DNA of 8,562 bases. It comes from Betaproteobacteria bacterium. Lineage in GTDB: Bacteria > Pseudomonadota > Gammaproteobacteria > Burkholderiales > Burkholderiaceae_C. Position numbers and translations under genes: made by a program. The stretch lies in contig RFWA01000091.1 in assembly GCA_009922295.1 (NCBI GenBank), positions 1 through 8,562 of the forward strand. Reading direction: 5' to 3'. Under the pieces are notes generated by a model. The model saw nothing but the letters and a program-made list of their open reading frames with translations, was not told where the DNA came from and ran no database searches. Within the stretch, counting starts at the first letter, position 1. Every line of letters begins with the position of its first letter. This document shows positions 1-6,199 of this stretch, piece after piece.

Positions 1-534
1 TCGGCGCCGCTGCACGACATTGGCAAAGTTGGCATTCCGGACCGCATTTTGCTCAAGCCCGGCCGGTTTGATGCCGATGAAATGACCATCATGAAAACCC
101 ACACGACCCTGGGCCGCGATGTGATCGAGCACGCCGAACGGCTGATCGGTGCCAAGGTGGATTTTTTGACCCTGGCCAAGGAAATCGCCTATTCGCACCA
201 GGAGAAATGGGACGGCTCGGGCTACCCGCTGGGCCTGATCGGCGACGCCATTCCCATGTCAGCCCGGCTGATGGCCCTGGCCGACGTGTACGACGCCATC
301 ATCAGCCGGCGCGTCTACAAGGAGGGCATGCCCCACGCCACAGCAGTGAATATCATCGTCCAGGGCAGGGGCCAGCATTTTGACCCCGACATTGTGGACG
401 CCTTTCTGAACCTGCTGGACGAGTTTCAGGACATCGCCCGGCGCTTTGCTGATTCGGATGAAGACATGCAAAAGAAGCAAGATTACCTCACCGTCGCCAC
501 GGCCCTCAGCCCCGGCACCGCTGCCGAGTCATGA
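1..534 (+). CDS. HD-GYP cyclic-di-GMP phosphodiesterase, C-terminal part (5' end outside the window)
   Basis: The frame is open from base 1 and gives 177 residues before TGA at 532-534, so the N-terminus lies outside the window. The HD-GYP signatures are clear: LHDIGKVGIPD at residues 4-14 (H5/D6 metal ligands, K9), then SHQEKWDGSGYP at 65-76, followed by the usual RLMALADVYDAIISRRVYK stretch and GRGQHFDPDIVDAF. HD-GYP proteins are known to hydrolyse cyclic di-GMP. All visible catalytic motifs are present, so I infer an active cytoplasmic enzyme. In this type the missing N-terminus is usually a receiver domain, which would make it an RpfG-like response regulator, but that cannot be seen here. 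The tail (residues about 145-177) is charged and probably helical. The stop overlaps the ATG of the downstream hybrid kinase (ATGA, 531-534), so the two genes are probably translationally coupled and the kinase may be its partner. Confidence 0.93.
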   Translation, partial: SAPLHDIGKVGIPDRILLKPGRFDADEMTIMKTHTTLGRDVIEHAERLIGAKVDFLTLAKEIAYSHQEKWDGSGYPLGLIGDAIPMSARLMALADVYDAIISRRVYKEGMPHATAVNIIVQGRGQHFDPDIVDAFLNLLDEFQDIARRFADSDEDMQKKQDYLTVATALSPGTAAES

Positions 535-1227
535 GCGTCAACCCTGACAGCCCCACCCTGTTGGCGCAGGTGGCAGATCTGCAAGCCCAGGTCCAGCTGA
601 TGCAAGGCGCGTTGTCCTATATGGCCCAGGGGGTGATGGTGCTGGGTAAAGACGGCCGCATCAATTACTTCAATGCCCGGGTCTGCGAGATCTGCAACGT
701 GACCGCGGAATTTTTGGCCAGCAAGCCCCTTATTAGCGAGATGAAGGATATGCAGCACCAGCGGGGCGATTTTGGCCCTGATCTTTCGCTGGTGGAGCCC
801 AGCGCCCGTGCCTATGTTGCAGGCTGGGGCACGACGGTGGACCATACCATCCCCATCCAATACACCCGCCAAACTCGCGAAGGGAGCTACATCGAGGTGA
901 CGTCCTTGCCAATGCCCTCAGGCGACTACGTGCGCACTTTTGCTGACGTCACAGTCCGTGAAAAGGCCAAATTGCAAGCCGAACAAGCGGCCGACAACAA
1001 GGGGCAGTTTATGGCCCTGCTGAGCCACGAGTTGCGGACGCCGCTGACCACCATCTTGGGCATGAACGCCCTGCTTCTGGATTCAAAGCTGGACGCAGAC
1101 CAACAAGACTATGCCCAACGGGTGGGCACTGCCGGCAGCTTGATGCTGTCGGTGCTCAATGACGTGCTGGATTTTTCAAAGGCCGAGGCCGGGAAACTGC
1201 GTCTCGACTTGGAGCGGTTCCAGCTAG

Positions 1228-1232
1228 CCCCC
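1228..1232 (+). other. frameshift at a C5 run in the hybrid kinase gene
   Basis: The first frame reads ...FQLAPCCARSPN and stops. If one C is added to the CCCCC run, the text becomes ...FQLAPLLREVAQLMF, the normal join from HisKA to the ATPase domain. This is a one-base loss relative to the expected gene, in a homopolymer prone both to mutation and to base-calling error. Confidence 0.8.
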
Positions 1233-1435
1233 TGTTGCGCGAGGTCGCCCAACTGATGTTTGTCGAAGCACAGGGCAAAGGCTTGGCGCTGGAGCTGGCC
1301 CTTGACCCTGCCCTGCCGCAGTGGCTGCAGGGCGATCCCCTGCGGCTCAAGCAGGTGTTGCTCAACCTGGTGGGCAATGCCGTCAAATTTACCGCGCAAG
1401 GTCGTGTGCGCTTGAGCGCCACCCTGAGCCAGCAA

Positions 1436-1452
1436 CAGGCGACTCGGGGGCA
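1436..1452 (+). other. second frame break and probable small deletion in the ATPase domain of the hybrid kinase
   Basis: The second frame is convincing up to SATLSQQQ. The third resumes at GIGIAPEHQ from base 1449. Between them GACTCGGGGG would spell the start of the G1 box (DSG) in yet another frame if two G of the G5 run were removed. BarA-type kinases usually have about 25 residues between NAVKFT and the G1 box; only about 15 remain here. I infer that about 10 codons are lost as well as an indel. The net effect of the two breaks restores the original frame. Confidence 0.65.
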
Positions 1453-2125
1453 TCGGCATCGCGCCAGAGCACCAGGCCGGCATATTCAATCAATTCGAGC
1501 AGCTCGGTGAGATGTCCAGGCCCGGCGTTGGCGGCAGTGGCCTGGGACTGGCCATCTGCAAGACGCTGGTCGGGCTGATGGGCGGCTGGCTGTCCGTCAA
1601 CAGCGCCCTGGGCGAGGGCAGCCAATTCTGGTTTGGCCTGCCCTTTGATCGGCCTGAAGACCAGCCCGCGCAGCCGCCCGCGGCAGCGCGGACCCAAGGC
1701 AGGCCCCCGCCCACGGAGCGACCCCAGCGCCTGGCAGGCCTGCGGGTGCTGGCGGTGGATGACAATGCCAACAACCGCTTGCTGGTGCGCTTGCTGCTAA
1801 AGCGGGAAGGCTGCCAGGTCACGCTGTGCGAAGACGCGCCATCGGCCCTGGCCAGCCTGCAGCAATCACCGGCCGGGTTTGACGCGGTGCTGATGGATGT
1901 CCAGATGCCGGGCACCGATGGGCTGATGGCCACGCGCGCCATCCGCCAGACGCTGGGCCTCAGCACCCTGCCCATCATCGGCATGACCGCCGGGATATTT
2001 CCAGAGGATCAGAAGGCCTGCTTCGACGCGGGCATGAACCGCTATGTGGGCAAGCCCTTCAACCTCGAAGCGCTGGTGCTGGCCCTGAAAGACGCGCGGC
2101 CTCTAGGCCCAGACGAGGCGTCGGC

Positions 2126-2854
2126 TTAGCCTGCCAAAGGCTGGAGCCGGTCTGGCATGCCCATGCTGTAAGACCGGCAGCAGTTGCCGCCCTCAAGCCG
2201 TGCCACCGACAGGGCCACGGCAGCGTGGTCAAGCAGGGTGGGCAAATCAGTGCCATCACGGGGGAAAAATGCACAGCCGATGTGGGCCGCAGGCTGCAGG
2301 CGGTCTTGCGCCAGGGGCATGGCTTGGGTCAGCGCGCCCAGCAGGCGTTGGGCGATTGGCGCCAGATCCTCGTCGGTTTTAGGGCCCACCATCAAGGCGG
2401 TGAAGCTGTGTGGCCCGCTGCGCGCCAACAGATCGCAGCCCCGAATGACTTGCAGCAAGCGGTTGGCGCTGGCTTGCAGCACCGCGTCCAGCACACCGGC
2501 ACCGTGGCTGTCGGCCAAGGGCAGCACGCCGTCAAGCTCAATGGCCAGCAGTGCCACGCGCGCCCCGCCCTGCCAGGCCTGGGCGATCTGCTGCTCGGCT
2601 TTATGGCTCAGCAGCGCCATGGTCGGCAAACCGGTCAGTTCATCATGCCAGGTCGCGTCAAACAGCGTGTGGGCGGCCTGACGGCGCGCTGGCTCATCCC
2701 CGCCTGCCAGCGCCTGGGAGGCCTGGACGAGCTGCGCGTGCGTTGCGGCCAGGCTCTCGTGGCGTCGCTCGAGTGCGCTGTAGCGGGCCAATAGGGCTGC
2801 AAAGTCTTCACTCGTTTGGCGCAGCTGGTCGGCCAGGCGCTGGTCGTGGTTCAT
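2126..2854 (-). CDS. degenerate GGDEF-domain protein, probably not a diguanylate cyclase
   Basis: This 242-residue soluble protein begins with about 60 residues of predicted coiled coil (LRQTSEDFAALLARYSALER). A GGDEF-like domain follows from about residue 69: HDELTGLP at 70-77 matches the entry motif (N)DxLTGLPNR, AIELDG at 104-109 replaces the DLDxFK metal site, and GCAFFPRDGTDLPTLLDHAAVALSVAR matches the conserved C-terminal half. The signature is RSGPHSF at 145-151 where RxGGDEF is expected, so the second Gly, the Asp and the Glu are all changed. GGDEF domains normally make cyclic di-GMP from GTP; with these losses I infer no cyclase activity and a role in binding nucleotide or a partner. 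It is the last gene of a three-gene operon. Its ATG overlaps the upstream stop (ATGA, 2851-2854), and its TAA overlaps the TAG of the convergent kinase gene. Confidence 0.87.
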   Translation of the reverse strand: MNHDQRLADQLRQTSEDFAALLARYSALERRHESLAATHAQLVQASQALAGGDEPARRQAAHTLFDATWHDELTGLPTMALLSHKAEQQIAQAWQGGARVALLAIELDGVLPLADSHGAGVLDAVLQASANRLLQVIRGCDLLARSGPHSFTALMVGPKTDEDLAPIAQRLLGALTQAMPLAQDRLQPAAHIGCAFFPRDGTDLPTLLDHAAVALSVARLEGGNCCRSYSMGMPDRLQPLAG

Positions 2855-3993
2855 GGTGCAGGCCTCCCCGGCTTGAGCTGCGGCAAAAGTGCCGCCAGAT
2901 CCTTGGCGTATTGTTCGGCTTGCCGGGGCGCCAAACAGCTGGCGCAGGCGGCCAGCCGGCGGCCATACAAGGGCGCGCCTGTGGGCAGCGAGAGCACAAA
3001 CGAGGCCATGCCGCGACGCTTTGGATCGGCTTGGTCAGCATCCAGCGCCACGGTCTTGAGCTGGCCGCCGTGCAAGGCCACGATGCGCTGGCAAATGACC
3101 ATCCGGATGTCTGCACTGAAAGAGGTGAAAGTGGCCTGGGCGGCGGGGCTGGCCGGGGCGGCAGGGCGCCCGGACTGGCCCAAAAACGGACGGCACTGAC
3201 CGGTCATCACGACAAAGCCACCGGCCTGCCGGACCCTGATCTCAACCTGCGCCTGCACCGGCGCGCTGGCGCCCATTTCCTCCAGCAGCGCGGTCAAGGC
3301 AATGCCCAGCCAGCGGGCGTCACCAAACAGCATGCCTTGTTTGCCGTCGGCATCGCTGAGGTCGCGGTTGACGCAATAGTCGCTGCGGCGTGAGGGCAGC
3401 GCGGCGATGGCGGCGTCGATCAACGCCCCCATAGGGACCCTGTCACCCTGAAAAAACGCATCCTGCTCGTGCAGCTCGCACAACTGCTCCATGGCGACCA
3501 GCAACTGGCTCAGGCGCAGCGATTGCTGTTGCACCTGGGCCAGATGGTTGGCGCTGTCAGCGGGCACTGGGGGTTCGGCCAGTCGCTGGCGCAAGGCGGC
3601 CAACTCATGGCGAAAGTCTTGCCCAAGCAGGGCAAAAAAACTGTCTGGTCCGAGGTCAGCCTGCGAGCTCCCGGCGGTAGCCGTGGCTGGCGCCCTGGCG
3701 GTCGGTGGGGGTGCCGTGATGAAGATGGCGAAGGCGCTGGGTTCGTTCCGGCACAGGTAAAAATCAGCGCCCCCGGCGGCCTGTTGAAACACCCCGTCCA
3801 CGGCCACCGGCAACTGCAGTTGGCCAGCACGAGCCTTGCCAATCAGCGCCGCCAGTGCGCTGGCACCGGCCAGGCAGGCCTTGAGCCAAGGCTTTGCCGC
3901 GCGGTTGTAATCTGTCACCTGGCCGTCTGGATTGAGCACAATGACCCCTTCGGTCATTTTTTCCAGCATCACCGGGTGCAGCGCAACACTCAT
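2851..3993 (-). CDS. PAS-domain protein with a degenerate histidine-kinase body
   Basis: The product is 380 residues with no signal peptide or membrane span. Residues about 8-95 form a PAS-like domain (MTEGVIVLNPDGQVTDYNRAAKPWL). An Ala/Pro/Thr-rich linker (95-112) leads to a helical region with DFRHELAALRQRL, where H129-E130-L131 could correspond to the HEL of an H-box, but the usual HELRTPL proline is absent. Residues 222-340 follow the layout of an HATPase_c domain (GDARWLGIALTALLEEM, then ICQRIVALHGG, then FVLSLPTG). However, the N-box asparagine is replaced (ALLEEMG) and the DxGxG and GxGLGL glycine boxes are gone. I infer a pseudokinase or scaffold that senses through PAS; phosphotransfer from H129 cannot be excluded. 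The C-terminal tail contains CASC (350-353), a possible metal or redox pair. Both ends overlap neighbours by ATGA, which implies coupled translation with the HTH-receiver and GGDEF-like genes. Confidence 0.85.
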   Translation of the reverse strand: MSVALHPVMLEKMTEGVIVLNPDGQVTDYNRAAKPWLKACLAGASALAALIGKARAGQLQLPVAVDGVFQQAAGGADFYLCRNEPSAFAIFITAPPPTARAPATATAGSSQADLGPDSFFALLGQDFRHELAALRQRLAEPPVPADSANHLAQVQQQSLRLSQLLVAMEQLCELHEQDAFFQGDRVPMGALIDAAIAALPSRRSDYCVNRDLSDADGKQGMLFGDARWLGIALTALLEEMGASAPVQAQVEIRVRQAGGFVVMTGQCRPFLGQSGRPAAPASPAAQATFTSFSADIRMVICQRIVALHGGQLKTVALDADQADPKRRGMASFVLSLPTGAPLYGRRLAACASCLAPRQAEQYAKDLAALLPQLKPGRPAP

Positions 3994-4619
3994 GTTGCTG
4001 ACGTGTTCTGACGACCTTGCTTTTGCGTCCAGACGGTGGTGGCGATGGCCAGCAACTTGTCAAACGAAATTGGCTTGGGCAGAACCAGAATATTCGGCGG
4101 CACACCGCCCCGCTCCGCCAATTCGGCCGGGCTCAGGCCACTGACCACCACCGCGGTCATCCCTTCATAACCCGCTTTGCCATTCAGGATACTCAACATC
4201 TGGAAGCCATCGACCCCGGGGATGTTGAGGTCAATGAACAGCAGATCAGGTTTCAGGCGTTCCACCGCCAGCAAAGCTTCGATGCCGTTGTCGCTGGTTT
4301 CCACCAGCGGGACCATCGGCCAGCGGCGCAGCATGGTCTGATACAGGCGCAGCAAATCACGGTCATCCTCCACCACCAGCACACGCAAGCGCTCGGCGGT
4401 CAGCGTCTGGGATGCTGGGCTGGCCGGCGTTTTGGGCTTGGCGGCGGGGCTGGCGTGCAGGATCTTGTTGATCGACTCACGCGTCACCCGCCGGTGCCCG
4501 CCAGCGGTCTTCCAGGCCTCCAACAGCCCGTTGTCAACCCAGAGTTGCACGGTACCCACGGAGATGGCGAGGATAGAGGCTGCCTCACTGGTGGTACAGA
4601 ATACTTTTTCGACTTTCAT
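3990..4619 (-). CDS. response regulator with N-terminal excisionase/BldC-type HTH and C-terminal receiver
   Basis: This 209-residue protein has an HTH of the MerR-like/excisionase type at residues 8-54 (TTSEAASILAISVGTVQLWV, then WKTAGGHRRVTRESI). After a Pro/Ala linker (56-74) comes a receiver domain from about 77. The receiver residues are all present: acidic E84-D85-D86, acceptor D130 in LFIDLNIPG, S160 in VVVSG and K182 in LPKP. It should therefore accept phosphate and control DNA binding. Most response regulators carry the receiver first, so the inverted order is unusual. The start at 4619 is backed by AGGA five bases upstream (4625-4628). It is the first gene of the operon and its TGA overlaps the next ATG (3990-3993). 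The upstream inverted repeat is an obvious candidate for autoregulation. No conventional kinase for it is visible in the operon; the nearby hybrid kinase is a possible donor (inference). Confidence 0.92.
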   Translation of the reverse strand: MKVEKVFCTTSEAASILAISVGTVQLWVDNGLLEAWKTAGGHRRVTRESINKILHASPAAKPKTPASPASQTLTAERLRVLVVEDDRDLLRLYQTMLRRWPMVPLVETSDNGIEALLAVERLKPDLLFIDLNIPGVDGFQMLSILNGKAGYEGMTAVVVSGLSPAELAERGGVPPNILVLPKPISFDKLLAIATTVWTQKQGRQNTSAT

Positions 4620-4795
4620 GAATGTCCTAGGCGGAATAGCACAACGCCCCTGTTCGATTTATTGAAATTTATTATTTTTCTACATGTATTCAATAATTTT
4701 TGTTCGGAAATTAAAGAAACAACATCTAGATTTTGCCATGGACCGCCATAGAAAGCCCTCTGGTCGTGGCGGGCGACATGCACCGGGCAGCGCGG
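4620..4795. promoter_or_regulatory. spacer with AT-rich presumed promoter region of the HTH-receiver operon
   Basis: This 176-bp gap lies between the 3' end of the sensor kinase gene and the start of the HTH-receiver operon. Bases about 4655-4735 are strikingly AT-rich in otherwise GC-rich DNA. On the minus strand a weak sigma70-like pair can be drawn: TTGAAT (4693-4688) and TAAATT (4671-4666), 16 bp apart. I would not insist on that exact pair. The GC-rich part (4741-4795) shows no convincing stem-loop plus T-tract, so read-through from the upstream kinase gene remains possible. Confidence 0.55.
4651..4706. repeat. inverted repeat with flanking direct repeats, candidate operator
   Basis: TTATTGAA at 4659-4666 and TTCAATAA at 4689-4696 form a perfect 8-bp inverted repeat with a 22-bp centre that contains the palindrome ACATGT (4682-4687). 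Outside it, TGTTCG occurs at 4651-4656 and again at 4701-4706, exactly 50 bp apart, about five helical turns. The arrangement overlaps the presumed promoter of the HTH-receiver operon. Function as an operator is inference. Confidence 0.5.
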
Positions 4796-6199
4796 CTATC
4801 CGCCAGAGGCTGTCAGCGGCAAGGTCAGGCGGATGCACAGCCCGCGTGGCTGCACCGGCAACGCCGTGGCCTCGCCCCCGTGGCGCTGGGCGATGGCCGC
4901 CACAATGGCCAAGCCCAAACCACAGCCACCTGGGCGTTCACTGGCGCGCCAGAAGCGCTCAAACACATGGGCCAGGTCGGCCGGGGCCAGGCCCGGGCCG
5001 TTGTCCTCGGCCTCCAGCACCGCCGCACCGGCCTGGCGGGTCACGCGCAAGGTCACCACCGCGCCAGCGCCGGCGTAGTTCAGGGCGTTGTCAAGGAGGT
5101 TGTTCAGGGCTTCACGCAAGAGCAGGGGCTCGCCCTGGATGGAGAGGGCATCGGCCCCTTCATAGCCCAGGTCGACCCCGGCGGCCAGGGCACGCGGCGT
5201 CCAGTCGCGCGCCACGTCACGGGCCAGGGCCGCCAAATCCAGCGACTGCAGGCGAACCTCGGCCTCGTTGCGCGCCAATGACAGCAGTTGCTGCACCAGG
5301 TGGGCGCTGCGCTGGGCCCCTGCCAGCACCTTGGTCAGGCGCTCACGCAGGGCCTGTGGGTCGGGCTCGGCCAGCGCCAGCTCGGTCTGGCTGATCAGGC
5401 CGGCCAGCGGCGTGCGCAGCTGGTGGGCGGCGTCATTCAGAAAGCGCTTCTCCTGGCCCAGGCTGCGCCGAACTGCAGACAGCAGCTGGTTCACAGCGCC
5501 GGCCAGGGCGTGCACCTCTTGCGGCGCCTGCGTCATCTCGATGGGGCGCAGCGCAGACAGGCTTTGCGCATGCCGGTCGCCCAGCTGCGCCTGCAGCCGC
5601 TTGAGCGGCCGCAGGCCACGGGCGATGCCGCCGTACACCAGCACACTGAGAACAGCGCCCAGCAGCAGCAGGGGCGCCAGCATGTCGGCCACCAGCTCCT
5701 CGGTGATGCGCTGCTGCACCGCCAGGCCTTTGGCCACCTGCACCCGCATGCGCTGCGGTGCCAGCGTTTCGCCGTAGTTCAAGTCCAGCAGGGCCACCCG
5801 CATCGGCTTGCCGTCGACCGTGGCGTTGTACAGGCGCGGCACGCCACTGGCTGGCTCGGCCTGGTCGGCCGGGCCAGGCAACATGCCATTGCCCAGCAAA
5901 AACTTGCCGGGCGGCGAGGAGACGGTGTAGCTGACGCGGTCTTTGGGGTCCTGTTCGATGATGTCCTGCGCGGCGCGCGGAAAATCGATCAGCAGGCCCG
6001 AGCCCACGGGCTTGACTTGGCGCGCCAGCGACAGCACCGACTGCGTGAGCGACTGGTCAATGCCTTTTTCAGCGTAGCTCAGGGCAATGCGGTAAGCCAG
6101 CACCCCGCCCATCAGCCAGAGCACCAGCTGGGGCAGCAGCAACCACAGCAACAGTTGGCGTTGCAGGGACAGGCCGTGGCCCGGGGCCGGCGCTGTCAT
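4796..6199 (-). CDS. TctE-like two-component sensor histidine kinase
   Basis: The product is 467 residues. I chose ATG 6199 because it overlaps the regulator stop (ATGA, 6196-6199) and directly precedes the first membrane helix; the open frame continues further upstream only as overlap with the regulator gene. TM1 is at about 15-38 and TM2 at about 171-194. Between them lies a periplasmic region of the 2CSK_N type (LARQVKPVGSGLLIDFP, DRVSYTVSSPPGKFLLGN, PRLYNATVDGKPMRVALL). A HAMP-like linker follows, then HisKA with DAAHQLRTPLAGL (acceptor H259), the N-box ALNNLLDNALNYAG (N367/N371), the G1 box EDNGPGLAP, ERFWR and the G2 box GCGLGLAIV. All catalytic motifs are present, so it should be active in the inner membrane and phosphorylate the regulator encoded just upstream. 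Members of this family (TctE, QseC) sense tricarboxylates or other small signals. No tctCBA transporter genes are in view, so the ligand is unknown. Confidence 0.94.
   Translation of the reverse strand: MTAPAPGHGLSLQRQLLLWLLLPQLVLWLMGGVLAYRIALSYAEKGIDQSLTQSVLSLARQVKPVGSGLLIDFPRAAQDIIEQDPKDRVSYTVSSPPGKFLLGNGMLPGPADQAEPASGVPRLYNATVDGKPMRVALLDLNYGETLAPQRMRVQVAKGLAVQQRITEELVADMLAPLLLLGAVLSVLVYGGIARGLRPLKRLQAQLGDRHAQSLSALRPIEMTQAPQEVHALAGAVNQLLSAVRRSLGQEKRFLNDAAHQLRTPLAGLISQTELALAEPDPQALRERLTKVLAGAQRSAHLVQQLLSLARNEAEVRLQSLDLAALARDVARDWTPRALAAGVDLGYEGADALSIQGEPLLLREALNNLLDNALNYAGAGAVVTLRVTRQAGAAVLEAEDNGPGLAPADLAHVFERFWRASERPGGCGLGLAIVAAIAQRHGGEATALPVQPRGLCIRLTLPLTASGG

Larger units (their letters stand above)
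531..2129 (+). pseudogene. hybrid histidine kinase (PAS-HisKA-HATPase_c-REC), frame broken twice
   Basis: Three pieces in sequence encode one hybrid kinase. Piece 1 (531-1256) has a short coiled N-terminus, a PAS domain (residues about 28-143) and a HisKA domain with SHELRTPL, phospho-acceptor H166. Its frame ends at TGA 1254-1256. Piece 2, in another frame from about 1232, carries on with REVAQLMF and the N-box LKQVLLNLVGNAVKFT, then loses sense near 1440. Piece 3, back in the first frame from about 1449, gives GIGIAPEHQAGIFNQFEQ, the G2 box GGSGLGLAI, a Pro-rich linker and a complete receiver: acidic VDD, LMDVQMPG with the acceptor Asp encoded at 1896-1898, GMTAG and GKPF. It ends with TAG at 2127-2129. 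The intact protein would autophosphorylate on His and pass phosphate to its own receiver, perhaps then to the adjacent HD-GYP regulator. No membrane segment is visible. As read, no full-length kinase is made. Sequencing or assembly error is a real alternative to decay. Confidence 0.85.

Noticed and set aside
193..228. SHQE instead of HHE in the HD-GYP domain as a sign of inactivity
   Set aside because: As I recall, this variant is common in response-regulator HD-GYP proteins with otherwise complete motifs, so it is not evidence for loss of function.
1221..1256. Programmed -1 ribosomal frameshifting at the C5 run of the hybrid kinase
   Set aside because: There is no proper X-XXY-YYZ slippery heptamer in the zero frame, and a second unrelated break with missing sequence follows, so mutation or sequence error explains it better.
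2551..3393. Plus-strand open frame across the GGDEF-like and PAS pseudokinase genes
   Set aside because: It is Arg/Pro/Gly-rich without a domain and spans two recognisable genes on the other strand.
4651..4706. Mobile-element end or attachment site in the AT-rich island
   Set aside because: No integrase or transposase, no target-site duplication and no tRNA end is nearby. The excisionase-like HTH is fused to a receiver, so it is a regulator rather than a phage Xis.
4741..4795. Rho-independent terminator after the sensor kinase gene
   Set aside because: Only short imperfect GC pairings can be drawn and none is followed by a T-tract on the minus strand.
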